This document shows, in pieces, positions 12,625-24,978 of a stretch of 64,000 nucleotides of DNA. Both the position numbers and the translations under genes were made by a program. Each line of letters begins with the position of its first letter. The stretch's first letter is position 1. Below the pieces are notes generated by a model that did not search any database, was not told the origin of the DNA, and was given only the letters and a program-made list of their open reading frames with translations. The stretch lies in contig CM051040.1 in NCBI GenBank assembly GCA_027627225.1, forward strand, positions 24,118,134 through 24,182,133, read 5' to 3'. The DNA is from Congeria kusceri (lineage: Eukaryota > Mollusca > Bivalvia > Myida > Dreissenidae).

Positions 12625-13075
12625 GAATACAGTGCATATTACTTTAATGTTTAACTCAGATATACATTATTTTTGCAAAGCATGATAATACAATACCGAT
12701 AACTTTCACGTATTACTTAAATATAAATTATTTGTGTAAAGCGTGAGAATACAGTACAGATCACTGTTATGTATTACTAAGATAACAATTATTTGTGTAA
12801 AGCATGAGAATACATTAGAGATCACTTTTATGTATTACTAAGATATAAATTATGTTTGTACAGCATGATAATACAGTACAGATTACTTTTGTGTATTACT
12901 TAGATACAAATAATTTTTGTAAAGCACGAGAATACACTACAGAATACTTTTATATAGTACGCGCAGATAAGTATAAATAAATGTATTTCTCTTTCTTATA
13001 GCATGATAATATTATTTGTTCCTATTTGTATAATTGTTATTCAAGACGATCATGGGCCATGTTGGCCTTATTCGT
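12625..13075. repeat. ~61-bp diverged tandem repeat (about 6 copies) plus hairpin end
   Basis: A unit containing AAAGCATGATAATACAGTAC, then ATCACTTTTATGTATTACT and TAGATATAAATTA, repeats every 60-62 bp from about 12625 to 12965. At 13043-13075 a GGGCCATGTTGGCCTTATTC hairpin-like end resembles the 3' ends of the HINE-like elements at 5133 and 38920. The block may be another member, but its 5' end was not found. Confidence 0.75.
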
Positions 13076-13639
13076 TTTTTATATGCTACATTATTCAATT
13101 TTTGAATAAACGTTTTCTTCTATTACATATAATAAAAATATGTATATGTAATGAAAGAATGTAATGAAAACTAGCACAAAACAAACCTTCCTTTGCAAAA
13201 AATCATTTTATCGCGCAGTTTGAGCTTTATCCTGTTTAAGTTTGGGCTTTATTTACACATTTTCTTCAAACAGTTCGGCTTTATCCATAAATGAGCATAC
13301 CATTCCAAGATATTATTGATTTTAACCCAGAATCCACGACGGTATCAACTAACAAACGTTTGAATGCCCTTCTAGATAGATTATATCACTACTCTGTAAT
13401 GTTTAGTTCACTAATTTGTCGATTTAGATGCCAAAAATTAAATAAATACGTACATTTTTTGGATATTTTGTATTTCCCCCAGACAATTTTTATATTTCTT
13501 CTTAGAAAAACGTAGATTTCTGGCATTACACTTAATACATAATGGCGTTGGACATAACTTTATACATGTGTACAATAATGTTGTATATATACTGACTTAA
13601 TTCGCCGAAAAATTCAAAATGAGTACTTACCTGTATATT
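13076..13639. other. no gene seen
   Basis: AT-rich spacer with short open frames of no recognisable similarity. Confidence 0.4.
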
Positions 13640-13790
13640 GCGGAAGATATGTTTTCTCTGAAATTTGATTTATCATCTGCAAATTGATTTACCGACGTAC
13701 AGGGGGTGAGGCACGACCAACGCATAGTGATCGCACGATCACCGCAAGTTGTACGCACGGTCGCCGCAAGACAGCAATGGTATTTGGGCA
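13640..13790. repeat. Right partner of the inverted repeat at 10172
   Basis: 13642-13700 is the reverse complement of 10172-10225 with few mismatches. The adjoining GATCGCACGATCACCGC and CACGGTCGCCGCAAGAC words are homologous to the CpG-rich block at 10090-10135. The pair encloses 3.4 kb including the LINE relic. Confidence 0.75.
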
Positions 13791-14167
13791 AAAACACGAT
13801 TTTTTTTTTTCCATAAATATCCTGCATGAATTGGTACCATTTACGACTTTGAGTTTGAAATGTATATCAGAAGATGCTCCGCCTCCTGTGTGATACGTCA
13901 TTACACAAGCCACTCGACTAATACATACTCTTGGAACAATTGACTAGCATAATATTCCGTATGTATGTAACCGAAATATTTACCGGAGTGTCCTGGAATA
14001 AGACAACGAAGTTAATGCGCTGCATCGGTTATTTCTGACTCGTTGCGAAGGTGTTTTTCTTGTTACCAATTCTCCTTCTGAATTTTCTGACAACAAATTA
14101 CTACAATTAATGTTTTACTGTACTATGGACAATCGAGAACTTGCATCGTGTGATCTATTTTGACTCA

Positions 14168-15419
14168 GTAGGCTCACACCGTAGGACCGGCTCCTTATCA
14201 GCGAATGCACCTCTTACCAGCGATGACGAAAAAGGATAGACGGTGGGTTTGTATATATTGGTTTTTATACTTTTTTGGTTTGATTTAAAAAAAAAACAAA
14301 GTATATAAAGATGTCAGAAGCAATAAAGAGTCATCACAGAAAATATAACGTTACAGAACCTTACATTTTCCAAGAAAAGGCGAGTTAAAATCGAACATTA
14401 TGTGGTTTCGAGGTATTTTGTCAAGTTTATATAGTTTTATCGCCACAAATAGCTTATTTTTGCAAAAATCTAAATCGACAGAACTTTTTCGCATTGTTCC
14501 ACCAGTAAACACAACAATTTTCAGAATTGTTTATTGTTTTATATTAGAGATATAACGTCCTGAAGTGATGCGGTGTACAAAAAATGGCACCAGTTATCAG
14601 CGATTTCATGTTTTTACCGGCACCAGTGATCAGCGAAATGTCATGTAGTTACAAATTTAAGCATTTGTCACAAATTTATCATTAAATGTTCATTTAGACA
14701 CATCACACATCTCTTGTTTATCATATTCCGCCCCAGAGGCATGTGTGTTCGTCCGTACGTGCGTTCTGTAACTTTATATTTTCTGTTATGACTCTTTATT
14801 GCTTCTGACATCTTTATATAATATTATTTTTTTGAAAATCAAAGCAAAAACGTATAAAAACCAATATATACAAACCCACCGTCTATCCTTTTTCGTCTTC
14901 GCTGGAAAGTGATGCATTCGCTGATAAGGTCACAATACAATAAATAAATAAGAGATGTAGGGCTGTACTCTCTAAATAAATCGACAAGTTTAACTCGAAG
15001 ACATGTTTTTAGGTTTAGACACTTGCTTTGACATTCTTATTTGGAGATGTTGGTAGGGTAAGCATTGGTATGCACAAATAAATCACTGGTATGTTTTAAG
15101 ATTGGAGACTACAGTCTGACACTTGCGCTGAGGCGGGTTACATTCAACTAGAAAGTAGCCGCTAAACGATGGTGATAAAACAGTCAACTTTGTTTAGTGT
15201 CGAGTTTTTTCTTACATAACTCATGACGTACCATTTTTATTGCTTAAATCAATTCAGCTTAGAATGCTCTTTAAGAAAATGTATGATTATGAGGGTTCAT
15301 ATGTGCAAAATGTTGCATTTTATTTTTGGTTAAAGTTATCGCTTTTACATTAAATTACATAAGGATTGGAATTAGTATATTGTAACCATAAGGAGCCGGT
15401 ACTACGATGTGAGGCTACG
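14168..15419. mobile_element. Nested long inverted-repeat element
   Basis: Outer inverted repeats: GTAGGCTCACACCGTAGGAC... at 14168 and its complement ending at 15419, 28 of 31 positions matching. Directly inside the left one a second, much longer inverted repeat starts. CTTATCAGCGAATGCA at 14193 pairs with TGCATTCGCTGATAAG ending at 14928. Further in, AGACGGTGGGTTTGTATATA (14237) and AGATGTCAGAAGCAATAAAG (14308) pair with sequence at 14800-14890. The core (14440-14530) shares TCTAAATCGACA and TGTTCCA words with 24170-24240. No transposase frame is present. Confidence 0.8.
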
Positions 15420-15897
15420 AACAATGATCTATGAATAAACATGGTTATTTATAGATCTTTGGCTTCGAAGCACTAACAATCGGTGCGCCTAACTACTACG
15501 CTCCATCGGTTATTCTGGCCCTTGCAGATTGACTTGTTAACTGGAATGTATATAAATAGTTTGCATAAGATAATTAGCTCGAACAAAATATTTTTCGTTA
15601 CTTACAAATTAGTTTTCTCTATGATGTCGTATCCTGTTGAACAAGAAGCTAAATTATAACGTATCAAGGTGGGAAATTGAACTTCATTCAAACAAATGTT
15701 TTCTTTTAGCAAAAATGCACTCATAATTCCCATGCTTTTAGTTTCTTCTGTCGCCAACAATCTTTCTACGCTGTCAGCGTTTTGACATAGTTTAGGGAAG
15801 TATTCACTGGGAGGAGTATCAGATTTTTTTTTGTAGCAAAGTAAAACCGACAAGTCCGTATGGAGAACGATGCTTGACAAAATTATGCCGTACAGCT
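15420..15897. other. no gene seen
   Basis: AT-rich spacer. CTCCATCGGTTATTCTGGCC at 15501-15520 recalls CTGCATCGGTTATTTCTGAC at 14021-14040, so a small repeat may be present on both sides of the long inverted element. Confidence 0.4.
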
Positions 15898-16149
15898 CTT
15901 TTTCGTATCGCGGTCACAATGGTATACCTTTTTCGTATCGCGGTCACAATGGTATACCTTTTTTCGTATCGCGGTCACAATGGTATACCTTTTTTCGTAT
16001 CGCGGTCACAATGGTATACATTTTTTCGTATCGCGGTCACAATGGTATACCTGTTTTCGTATCGCGGTCACAATGGTATACCTTTTTTCGTATCGCGGTC
16101 ACAATGGTATACCTTTTTTCGTTTCGCGGTCACAATGGTATACCTTTTC
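15898..16149. repeat. 30/31-bp minisatellite, 8 copies
   Basis: Eight copies of TTTTCGTATCGCGGTCACAA followed by TGGTATACCTT, period 30-31 bp, nearly identical; the last copy has TTTCGCGG. All three forward frames are open through it, which explains several overlapping open frames of repetitive peptide. Confidence 0.95.
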
Positions 16150-18439
16150 AAAAGCGCGGCTATGCGTCGCATATAATGTAGCGGCGTAAAATATGTGTGC
16201 ATGCTGCAGTATCATATATAAAGCATTGCATTACGTGTTGAATAAGTATGCGTAAAATGGAGTTTATTATCTGGAATACACTATGTTTATAACAGGTAAA
16301 TGCGCACTATTATACGATTAATCTGTGTGGTGACATTGTTTGACAAACTGTATTTTAAGAACAGAACAGATACTTTATTTACACCTGTACACAGTACATC
16401 TTCTACAGCAGGTAAATATGCACATATTTTTTAAGTCGATTGTGAAAGTGTACCGCCCTCACAAACGCAGATATTATACTCATTATTTTTATGACATCAT
16501 ATGTAACTTCACATAGTGAATCTGAAAGTATTTTATGAAATGGCGTGAAACTGCTCATTTGTCACGTATAATTTTTAAGAAGTAGCTATGGCTTTTCCAA
16601 AATACATTTACAATATTATATAATTATGTTGTGTGTTATCGCGCAAAAAAAAGTCGACCTTTATTAGCTTTTGTACTCTTATTTTGTTACATGCTGTTGG
16701 ATGTCACAATTGCCGCTATTATAATGCATATTTCGCTTTCTACTTTACATTGGAAGTCAAACTTTTTTTCACTCTATTTCCAAATTATGTTTATAAGTTC
16801 ACCAATTATTATAATTATATTTATTTTTCCTAACGCTATAAACAGAATCGTTGCAATTGGACTGAAATCACGAAAAAGTGAAGTAGAAACATTCAAATAT
16901 TTAACACATAGTATACTACTTTAAACTTAAAACAGAAAGCAGGAAGCAGGAAGTCAGAAAAAATTATAAGCACTGTCAATTTTTATTATTTAAATCTAAA
17001 TTTAAAGTATAATCAATTATATATGGTATTTACAAATGGGACTTGATGTCCATTTTCTACTACATATATTCCTATTTAGTCACGGAAAACGTTGTGAACT
17101 TCTTGGCCATGTGGGGTGATACTGTTGATTCCTAAATTGTTGAGTGTTTATTTAATAACAGCTAATGTCATAGATTTTTTTTATTGAAAAACTGTATGTA
17201 CTAAATGCACGTAAGTCACTTTATCGATCAGATACTTATTATTGAAGATACTCAATCAAGATATTCATGAATTTACGTATTTTTGTTCAGCATAACTTTA
17301 ATTGTTAAAATGAAAACCCAAACAATGTCACTCCCGGTTTTCGAAACGACAGTCAAGATGTTTAACATAAAACCCAAGGTCTTTGTTTTTATATACGATA
17401 TGTTTTAACAATTGCTTTTAAATATATTATGTATCGTGTAACCCATATTTGGTATATTTTTCAACAAAAAAATCAAGCATGCACAGAATAAGCATAAAGA
17501 CAAATCAAATTTCACTGACACGAATTTAGATGCAACCGGTTACAACCACGTGCATTGAATATCTCTCTTTTTTTAAAAATGTTATATGCTGTCAGTAAAA
17601 TCTATACAATTTAATTCTACACCAAAATGACAAAGCTGAAGATTTCAGCTTGGGGAAAACTTGAAAAAATGATGTATTGAGTTCCTGACATCTAAAGGAC
17701 TGCATGCACGTTGCATACATGTATGTATATTATCGTTCAAACAGATTTTGATCTCCTGTTAAACACTTGAAGTAAAATCGATTTAAATATTGTGCCATTC
17801 ATAGTTTATACAGATAAAATTATAATTATGCATATATTTAATACAATTTTCAAGTTCAACGAGTTCTTTTTTGCCATTTGGCAACATATTTATGAAAAAA
17901 TTTAATTTCAATTAGAATAATTGTGGAAAAAGTCAACAACAACAACACGTGAAATCAGTCAATTCATTTTTTAAGTTTAAATTTTGCACATTTGAGCTTA
18001 CTTCCCATGCAGCTGTCAGCAATTTGCAGATATGGGAGAAGATGCAATATTTTGCCTAACTCTGTTCTGTATTTTGCACAGTAATGAGCAAATATATACA
18101 ATTATTTATATAACGTGAAATGATGTTGGCAATTCAAACAAACTACGTGTATTTCATCGCCAGTACAAGTCTACAACACGCAAACTTTATTGCTAAATAC
18201 AAATTGCAAAATAAAATAAAAGGCGTTTAAGCGTTAAATTGCACGGACGTTTGGACTATAAAACTCTTGTTACAACTTGTTTGCAAGACGGTAATTGAGC
18301 GGTCATGTAGAGATTTATTTGCACGCAGGATCATCTCAGATACCTCCTTTAAAACCAACTATGGACCCCTATGTCATGATCGAGTCACCAAATATTGACC
18401 CATATCCAGCATAGTGCACATACTTTCTTGCTGGGACAT
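16150..18439. other. 2.3 kb without a recognisable gene
   Basis: AT-rich sequence. A small open frame at 16631-16924 is hydrophobic and T-rich but has no similarity I recognise and no gene context; it is probably chance. No RNA gene or element ends were found. Confidence 0.45.
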
Positions 18440-19115
18440 AAATGTTTGTTTCTGTTTTGTAATACTCAAACGTAGCAACACCACACATACATACTAAGCG
18501 GAGCCGCAATCTACAATCTCTATTCATAGCTATCAGCCATCATACTTTGACCAATCACTGTCTACGTCAAACAAAGTGGACATGGATCACGTGCTCAGGC
18601 CTTTTTGCTGAGACAGGATTGTTGGTTTGTGTTGTGTATTACAAACGTAGCGACACCACCCATACAAATAGCGGAGCCGCAATCTATCATCTCTATTCAT
18701 AGCTATCAACCATCATACTTTGACCAATCACTGTCTACGTCAAACAAAGTGGAATGGATCACGTGCTCAGGCCTTTTTGCTGAGACAGGATTGTTGGTTC
18801 GTGTTGTGTATTACAAACGTAGCGACACCACCCATACAAATAGCGGAGCCGCAATCTATCATCTCTATTCATAGCTATCAACCATCATACTTTGACCAAT
18901 CACTGTCTACGTCAAACAAAGTGGACATGGATCACGTGCTCAGGCCTTTTTGCTGAGACAGGATTGTTGGTTTGTGTTGTGTATTACAAACGTAGCGACA
19001 CCACCCATACAAATAGCGGAGCCGCAATCTATCATCTCTATTCAGAGCAATCGACCATTATACTTTGACCAATCACTGTCTATGTCAAACAAAGTGGACA
19101 TGGATCACGTGATCC
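18440..19115. repeat. ~173-bp tandem repeat, about 3.9 copies
   Basis: The unit from CCTTTTTGCTGAGACAGGAT to GGATCACGTGCTCAGG restarts at 18600, 18772 and 18945 (periods 172-173), with a diverged first partial copy from about 18440. Copies are over 95% alike. One copy lacks a base in GGACATGGATC, so the shared open frame shifts between copies. Confidence 0.93.
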
Positions 19116-19498
19116 GTGATGATAGAACTTTAGAAGTTGTATACATATTTGTGTAGACTGTGGAAGACTAACAATCTCATTGAAACCACTTCAATGCACA
19201 ACCAAAGCCGGGTTTCTTTTTTCTTGTAATAATACAACTGTAAAGCGTGTGTTCAGTGTATATTGTACGCAAACGTCGATACAGCTGCATGTCAAGTCTG
19301 AGTGTCGAGGTATTGTGGCATTCTTCTGGGTGAGGTAACCACATACTTTCCATGAAATGTTTACTAATTTTAAAGAAATGTTGTCAACTTTTCATGAGCA
19401 TATACAGTTTTTATGAAAATATTGCCATCTTCACTATAAACGGTCACTATATTAAATGGAAAATGTCACGTCGATCAGCGCCTTGAACTGCTTTCGAT

Positions 19499-19830
19499 AA
19501 GGCGTAAAAAAATATGTTTGTTTCAGGTAACATGCCCACAAAAATTAGGGTAGGTAGGTCGGGATTTTATTTTTTTTGGTCAATGGTCAACTTAAAGATT
19601 CTAAAACTGAATAAATATTCAAAACGTATCAGTAATATCCTAAAACATTGTTTATAAGTGGATACTATCAAAACAAAACACTTATTTATCCAAAAATACA
19701 TTTAAATATATTGAAAAAGGTAAATAAACCAAAAATCAATCTGACATACCCAATAAAAAGTTCTAGGGTCGGGGCATTTTTTTAGGGTAGGTCGGGTAAC
19801 CTGAAACAAACATATTTTTTTTACGCCTAA
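19499..19830. mobile_element. MITE with ~35-bp TIRs (AGGCGTAAAAAAATATGTTT)
   Basis: The left end AGGCGTAAAAAAATATGTTT then GTTTCAGGTAACATGCCC is mirrored at 19770-19830 (GGGTAACCTGAAACAAACAT then ATTTTTTTTACGCCT). Both halves contain TAGGGTAGGTCGGG words. Another right end of the same family lies at 27190-27262. Confidence 0.88.
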
Positions 19831-20338
19831 TCAATTGCGTTAACATTTTTCGCTTAGGATTCATATTTTCTTGAAACTACGAACATTTTCACACAAATCT
19901 GGTTATGGTATGCAGGAGTATGCAACCATATATAATGCATTCGTTCTTCTTGTGCATTTTTTCTGCAAAATACCAAACAAATCACAATTTGGGACCATTT
20001 CGATAACAAATACCGACTACAACATTATTAGGTCGTGTGACCAATAGTATGCAATGAATTCTCCACTTCTTGTTATCATATAGCAACTGTAAACTGTCAC
20101 ATATTTTAAAGACATAGCGCAAACCAGAGTTCCCTCGGCTATTATCCGAAATTGTGGCACTTTTCGCCGTTTTGTAAAATACAGAAATCAAGCACAATAA
20201 CATACTACATGTAAACATATTTGAAAAAAAAACCATAAAGTTTCACAATATTGCATCATGTCTCACAACTGCTAGACAATGCTTAACAAAATTTCAATAT
20301 TATCAAAATCTTAAATTTTAATGCATTATTGAGCAATA

Positions 20339-20490
20339 GTAAACAAATATGGACTTTTTAGCTGTGCAATATCGTGTGATTGTGCACAGCAAAATCCATA
20401 TTGAACGAGGCGACAATCGAGTTCAATATGGAATTGTGCTCTGCACCATCACACTATATTGCACAGCTAAAAAGTCCATACTTGTTTTAT
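20339..20490. mobile_element. near-perfect palindrome (~130 bp hairpin, MITE-like)
   Basis: TATGGACTTTTTAGCTGTGC (20349) with AATATCGTGTGATTGTGCA and CCATATTGAAC folds back onto GTTCAATATGG... GCACAGCTAAAAAGTCCATA (20428-20480), with a loop of about 20 nt. Further inverted words (TTATTATATGACTT near 20490 and AAGTCATATAATAA near 20803) suggest it sits in a larger inverted structure reaching about 20815. Confidence 0.85.
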
Positions 20491-20811
20491 TATATGACTT
20501 GTAAATTACACGACAACTGATGAAACACGGCACATGAGAATAACAGTCAGCGATTGCGATTTATTGTGCTTTTAATCCAACAAAAAAGACCTAATAATAT
20601 CTACTGAACATAGCATCACATCCGGAGCTAATGTTTTGACATAGTCGTAAATGACGTCATATTATGACGTCATCTTTGTACAAAACAACGTCGTTTGCAA
20701 TATCATCTGATATGTGCACGAGTGAGGTTAAAGCTGTGCAATATCATGTATGATTTTCTCTCGAGGGTGTGTCGCTGAGCCAATGAAATAACGTTTATTT
20801 ATAAGTCATAT

Positions 20812-21045
20812 AATAATATGCCATCTTGATCTGCTATGCAGTACAATGTTATCAAAATCTTAATGCAATATTGAGCAATATTATGCCACCTTGACATGTT
20901 ATGCAGTTCAACGTTATCAAAATCCTAATGCAATATTGAGTAATATTATGCCATCTTGACCTGTTATGCAGTTCAATATTATCAAAATCTTAATGCAATA
21001 TTGAGCAATATTATGCCACATTGACCTGTTATGCAAATTATGACA
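20812..21045. repeat. ~64-bp tandem repeat, about 4 copies
   Basis: AATATTATGCCATCTTGACC, then TGTTATGCAGTTCAA and ATTATCAAAATCTTAATGCA, recurs at about 20816, 20880, 20944 and 21008. A lone related copy at 20285-20335 lies left of the palindrome, so the palindrome appears to have split an older array. Confidence 0.88.
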
Positions 21046-21111
21046 TACAAAGGACCGAAATATGCCATGTTGCATAACATTAACAATAGGGATACAACGG
21101 GTAGCACATTT

Positions 21112-21172
21112 TGGTCGGGTCGGGTCGGGTATCTTTCTTTGGGTCGGGTATTTGCGGGTCGGGTCGGGTAAT
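21112..21172. repeat. short GGGTC-rich tract
   Basis: GGTCGGGTCGGGTATC... GGGTCGGGTCGGGTAATG: repeated GGGTC pentamers over about 60 bp. Similar TAGGTCGGG words occur in the MITE at 19550-19800. Confidence 0.7.
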
Positions 21173-22305
21173 GATATAAGTAAAAGTACACATCAACTTT
21201 GCACCTCCAGAGGGCTGTTCCGATCAGCAAACATTGTCTCTACCCTGAAGATTAGACGATAAATGAAATTATTCTCGTTTGTGAAATGTTCACATACAGT
21301 TTTGGTGTCAGATTTGATTCTGTCTAGAGATTTTTAGTCATTTTAATAGCTCTGCCTTTCTCATTACATTTATATTGCTTGACAAAGCGCATTGTGGAGC
21401 ATCCATCAGTTTCACTGATATCCTTGTTATTAATTGTCATTATAATACTGCTAACACCTATATCAGATTTATTAAGAGCTACAAATATGTTGCAATCGAA
21501 CATAAGTTCTGTAATACTGTTAGAAAGGAACTTGGAATTTTGAACTGTACCTGTTTCCTTAATAGATAGTTTTCACTGGACTTTTGTCATTAACATTTTT
21601 GTTTGTTAAGGTGAATTCTGGGCCGAATAGGGCCCAATTCCTCCAGCTCTAGAGTACATATTTTACCTCAAAATATCATTTTTGCTTATTAATAACTTCA
21701 GAGTAATGATAAGGAAACCAACAAAATTATTAATTATTTGAAGAAGAGTTGCCTTAGTGGATTATGTTCCTTTTATAATTTCATGTATGGAAGACATATC
21801 ATGCGAAAAATACATCATGCTTGATGACATTACAACTTTCAAATTACACATTGCAACTTCCCTTGTGCTAACTTTCACTCTCTACGTTGTAAAAAACAAC
21901 AACAACAAAAACAAGTGCCTTACGGTACATTGAACCAACTTTAGTGTATACTGCAAACTATCATCTCGTACATCGCTTGCTTACTACCTTGTGTATTCAC
22001 ATGTCACATGCCATGTATGTTTTCTTGGTCTGTTTGTATAACGATAAGCTTGTAATGCTTAAGTTAAATAAATATTCTGTTCTGTTCTGTTCTGTTCTGT
22101 ATTTACATTATTAATCAGCATCGTATCTGTAATGACGCAAGTTCCAACTTTTCAAAGCCTAATTTTATATGAAACATTGAGCATTAATTGTTAAAATTTG
22201 AAGATTTTAGAAGAAAAAAACTTGTAGTTTAAGATTTATACGAATCAGTCAAATAGAATAACGGGAAGAGAGATAGAATTTGAAATGTAAGTTGAACAAT
22301 TTCAG
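21173..22305. other. no gene seen; one TTCTG microsatellite
   Basis: AT-rich spacer. At 22076-22101 a TTCTG pentamer is repeated about five times. No coding evidence. Confidence 0.5.
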
Positions 22306-22915
22306 CAGGGACCGCCCTGCCAAAAATATTATATAGATGGCGCCATTTCCGTAATAAATCGGACATGCTCACCATGCGTGGCTACTAAAACACACGTGGT
22401 TTAATTCTTACGGAACAGAATTATAAATCATGTTTTATTTGCCGATAAACAACGATAAATCGAAAATTATTTCTTAATTATGCACACATTTAAAGCATTT
22501 AAACTTTTGTATCCAAAAATTATTTCTTTGCTTTTAAAATGCATTTTATATTACTTCAAACTAAAATAAGAAAGGGAATTTGATAACTGCAAACAGAAAA
22601 CAAGGGAGAACACTCACATAATTCCGATCGTAATTTCCGAAATCCCTTTATATAATTAACGTAGCTTAATAGTACAGTGAAATAAATAACTTATATGCAT
22701 AAATTTCACTTTTATGACACTTTTATCACTTTAAAGATTCATTTAATAGTTAATACTACTTAACAATAAAGAGGAATTTCTGGGGTTTTAGGTAATTAAA
22801 AGCACGTCGGTAATTCTACATACCGACTTTATAAAATTTGTAACGAAGATGTCCGATTATTACGTTTATCGCGCCATCTATGAAATATTTTTGGCAGGAA
22901 GGTCCTGCATATAAT
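22306..22915. mobile_element. ~610-bp element with ~65-bp TIRs
   Basis: Left GCAGGGACCGCCCTGCCAAA followed by AATATTATATAGATGGCGCC and ...AATCGGACATG is mirrored on the right by CATCTTCG-adjacent GTCCGATTATTACG, GGCGCCATCTATGAAATATT-type sequence and TTTTTGGCAGGAAGGTCCTGC. The arms match over about 65 bp with a few changes. The interior includes the GCCGATAAACAACGATAAAT motif (22441) shared with 5960 and 33522. No transposase frame. Confidence 0.88.
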
Positions 22916-23049
22916 TTTACAATTAAAATTGTAAATTCTGTTTGTGTTTAAATATTAAATCGTAAATTAATTATATAAATTCCTAAAATATACATATTTT
23001 TCTTCTAAAGTCATGAAGTTTTGGTGATCAATATTTTATATAAAATTAG

Positions 23050-23365
23050 AATCACACTCACTGACTGTCACACTCACTCACTCACTAGCACACACACTCA
23101 CTCACTTACTAGTAACTCACTGACTGTCACACTCACTCACTAGCACACATACTCACTCCCTTACTAGTACACTCACTGACTGTCACACTCACTCACTACA
23201 CGCACTGACTCAATTACTAGTACACTCACTGACTATCACACACACTCACTAGCACACACACTCACTCACGTACTAGTGCACTCACTGACTGTCACACTCA
23301 CTCACTCGCCAGCACACACACTAACTCACTTACTAGTACACTCACTGATTGTCACACTCACTAAG
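23050..23365. repeat. CACTCACTGACTGTCA-type low-complexity array
   Basis: Irregular repetition of ACTCACTCACT, CTGACTGTCAC, TAGCACACACACTCACTCAC and TTACTAGTACACTCACTGAC, with a higher-order period of about 65 bp repeated roughly five times. Confidence 0.9.
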
Positions 23366-24789
23366 ATAAATGGCAATGGGTTGCTATACAGTGGATACCA
23401 CTGACTTCGAAAATAGCATAAAAAACTGTATGCCCGTACTGTTTTGAAATATTTTTATAAAAATACATTACAAATAGAACTCTCCTAGCAAATGTGTATA
23501 TGGACATTACAAGGTTCTAGAACGTCGATTGACAACAGTGCATTCATGACAAAATACAAACAAAACAATGTGGTTTGCCATAGATTGTATACCTCACCAA
23601 GTTATTGTTGCATTTTGGAGAATAATCATGGACACTACACAATAAACTCCATGTGGAACTAGCGCATAGTTAAATTAACTGCACCCACTAGCGGATCCAG
23701 GGGGCGCACCCGGCGATCCAGGGGGCGCACCCCCCCCCCCCCTAAAACTTCCGGACCATACTTATATGGGCATATATAAAACGGTAAAAACTGGATAAAT
23801 ATGCTTTTTTTTCGCTCGCTTCGGTCGCTTAATTTGGTAACAGATACACATCAAATTCAGTAAAACATACAGAGACCTTGCCCGCCCCCTGCGATTTCTT
23901 ACGTACAGTGTAGTACCGGCGCCAAAGTTCATCGAAAACGATAAACTATAGACAATGGATATACATTTACCTTTATTTGTGGGTGATATTGTTTTGTTTT
24001 ATAAATTCATGTGTAATATAAAGATGCAAAACACCGTTGGCATACGATACCACATAAAAGACATTTAAACGTTTCGAATAAATATGATTTACAGTCGAGA
24101 TTGAAGTCAAATCAATTAAATACTTCTGTCGACTTTCAATAGTTTGCCTCAATAAATAGTTTAGTTCCCAAAAATCTAAATCGACAAACTTTTTTTTAAA
24201 TGTTCCAGTAGCAATCACACCAAATTTCATATTGTTTTCATGCATTCATACAAATAAGATATCAAGTGGTTAAGTAGAAGGGTGTCAACAATTCCTGGCT
24301 CCAATTCCTGGCGATTTAATATTTTGTTACGGCACCATACAAAATTATGTCAGCGAAATTGACACTACGTCGGCATCATTTTGCCGTATTCTTTTTCAAC
24401 GCAATCATACGAGTATCTTTCACAATATTTCGTGTAAAAAACATGTGCGTCTGTTCGGTTCGATAAAAAAAAACACACAGTGCATAGCATATTTCAAGAC
24501 AATTGCTGAGCATGACTGTGAACGTGTGAGTTTTAATGACATTCACTACGAAAAATGACGAATCACTTCGGTAAAAGAATAATACAAAAATTCTCGACGC
24601 GTATGTGAATTTAGTAAGCTAGAGATTTTACATGTTTAAAGATGTTCCTGATATATATAACATTGAATGTCAAATACTTATTTAGTGGACAGGCATATCA
24701 AAAAAGGGCAATTTACAAAATGACCTACAGATGAACCTCATGTTTTTCGAAAATAATACGGTAAAGTTTTCATTTATTCAGTGAAACAA
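23366..24789. other. no gene seen; fragments of dispersed repeats
   Basis: A duplicated GATCCAGGGGGCGCACC word and a C14 tract lie at 23694-23744. 24165-24380 shares words with the core of the inverted-repeat element at 14440-14650 (AAATCTAAATCGACA, TGTTCCAGTAG, CAGCGAAAT). No coding signal. Confidence 0.5.
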
Positions 24790-24856
24790 AGTGCATTTGA
24801 TGATGATGAATATGATGATGAGGAATATGATGAATATGATGATGATGATGATGTGC
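24790..24856. repeat. GAT trinucleotide microsatellite
   Basis: GATGATGATGAATATGATGA and related interrupted GAT/GAA triplets. Confidence 0.85.
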
Positions 24857-24978
24857 AAAGACTTTTCATATATCTTTGATCAATGCAGACCCACAGACAA
24901 CATAAAGGGGTTATAACTGCACGATCAAAAGTTTACGCCCCCCCCCCCCCCCCAACCCGGAATCCTGGAACCGCCGCT

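Noticed and set aside
15898..16149. Possible CRISPR array (regular 30-bp repeats)
   Set aside because: Units are directly contiguous without unique spacers and the sequence context is eukaryotic; it is a minisatellite.
16631..16924. 97-aa hydrophobic protein
   Set aside because: T-rich chance frame with two overlapping alternatives, no homologous motif and no gene context.
21112..21172. Telomere-like repeat
   Set aside because: The unit is GGGTC, not the TTAGGG found in molluscs, and the tract is only about 60 bp.
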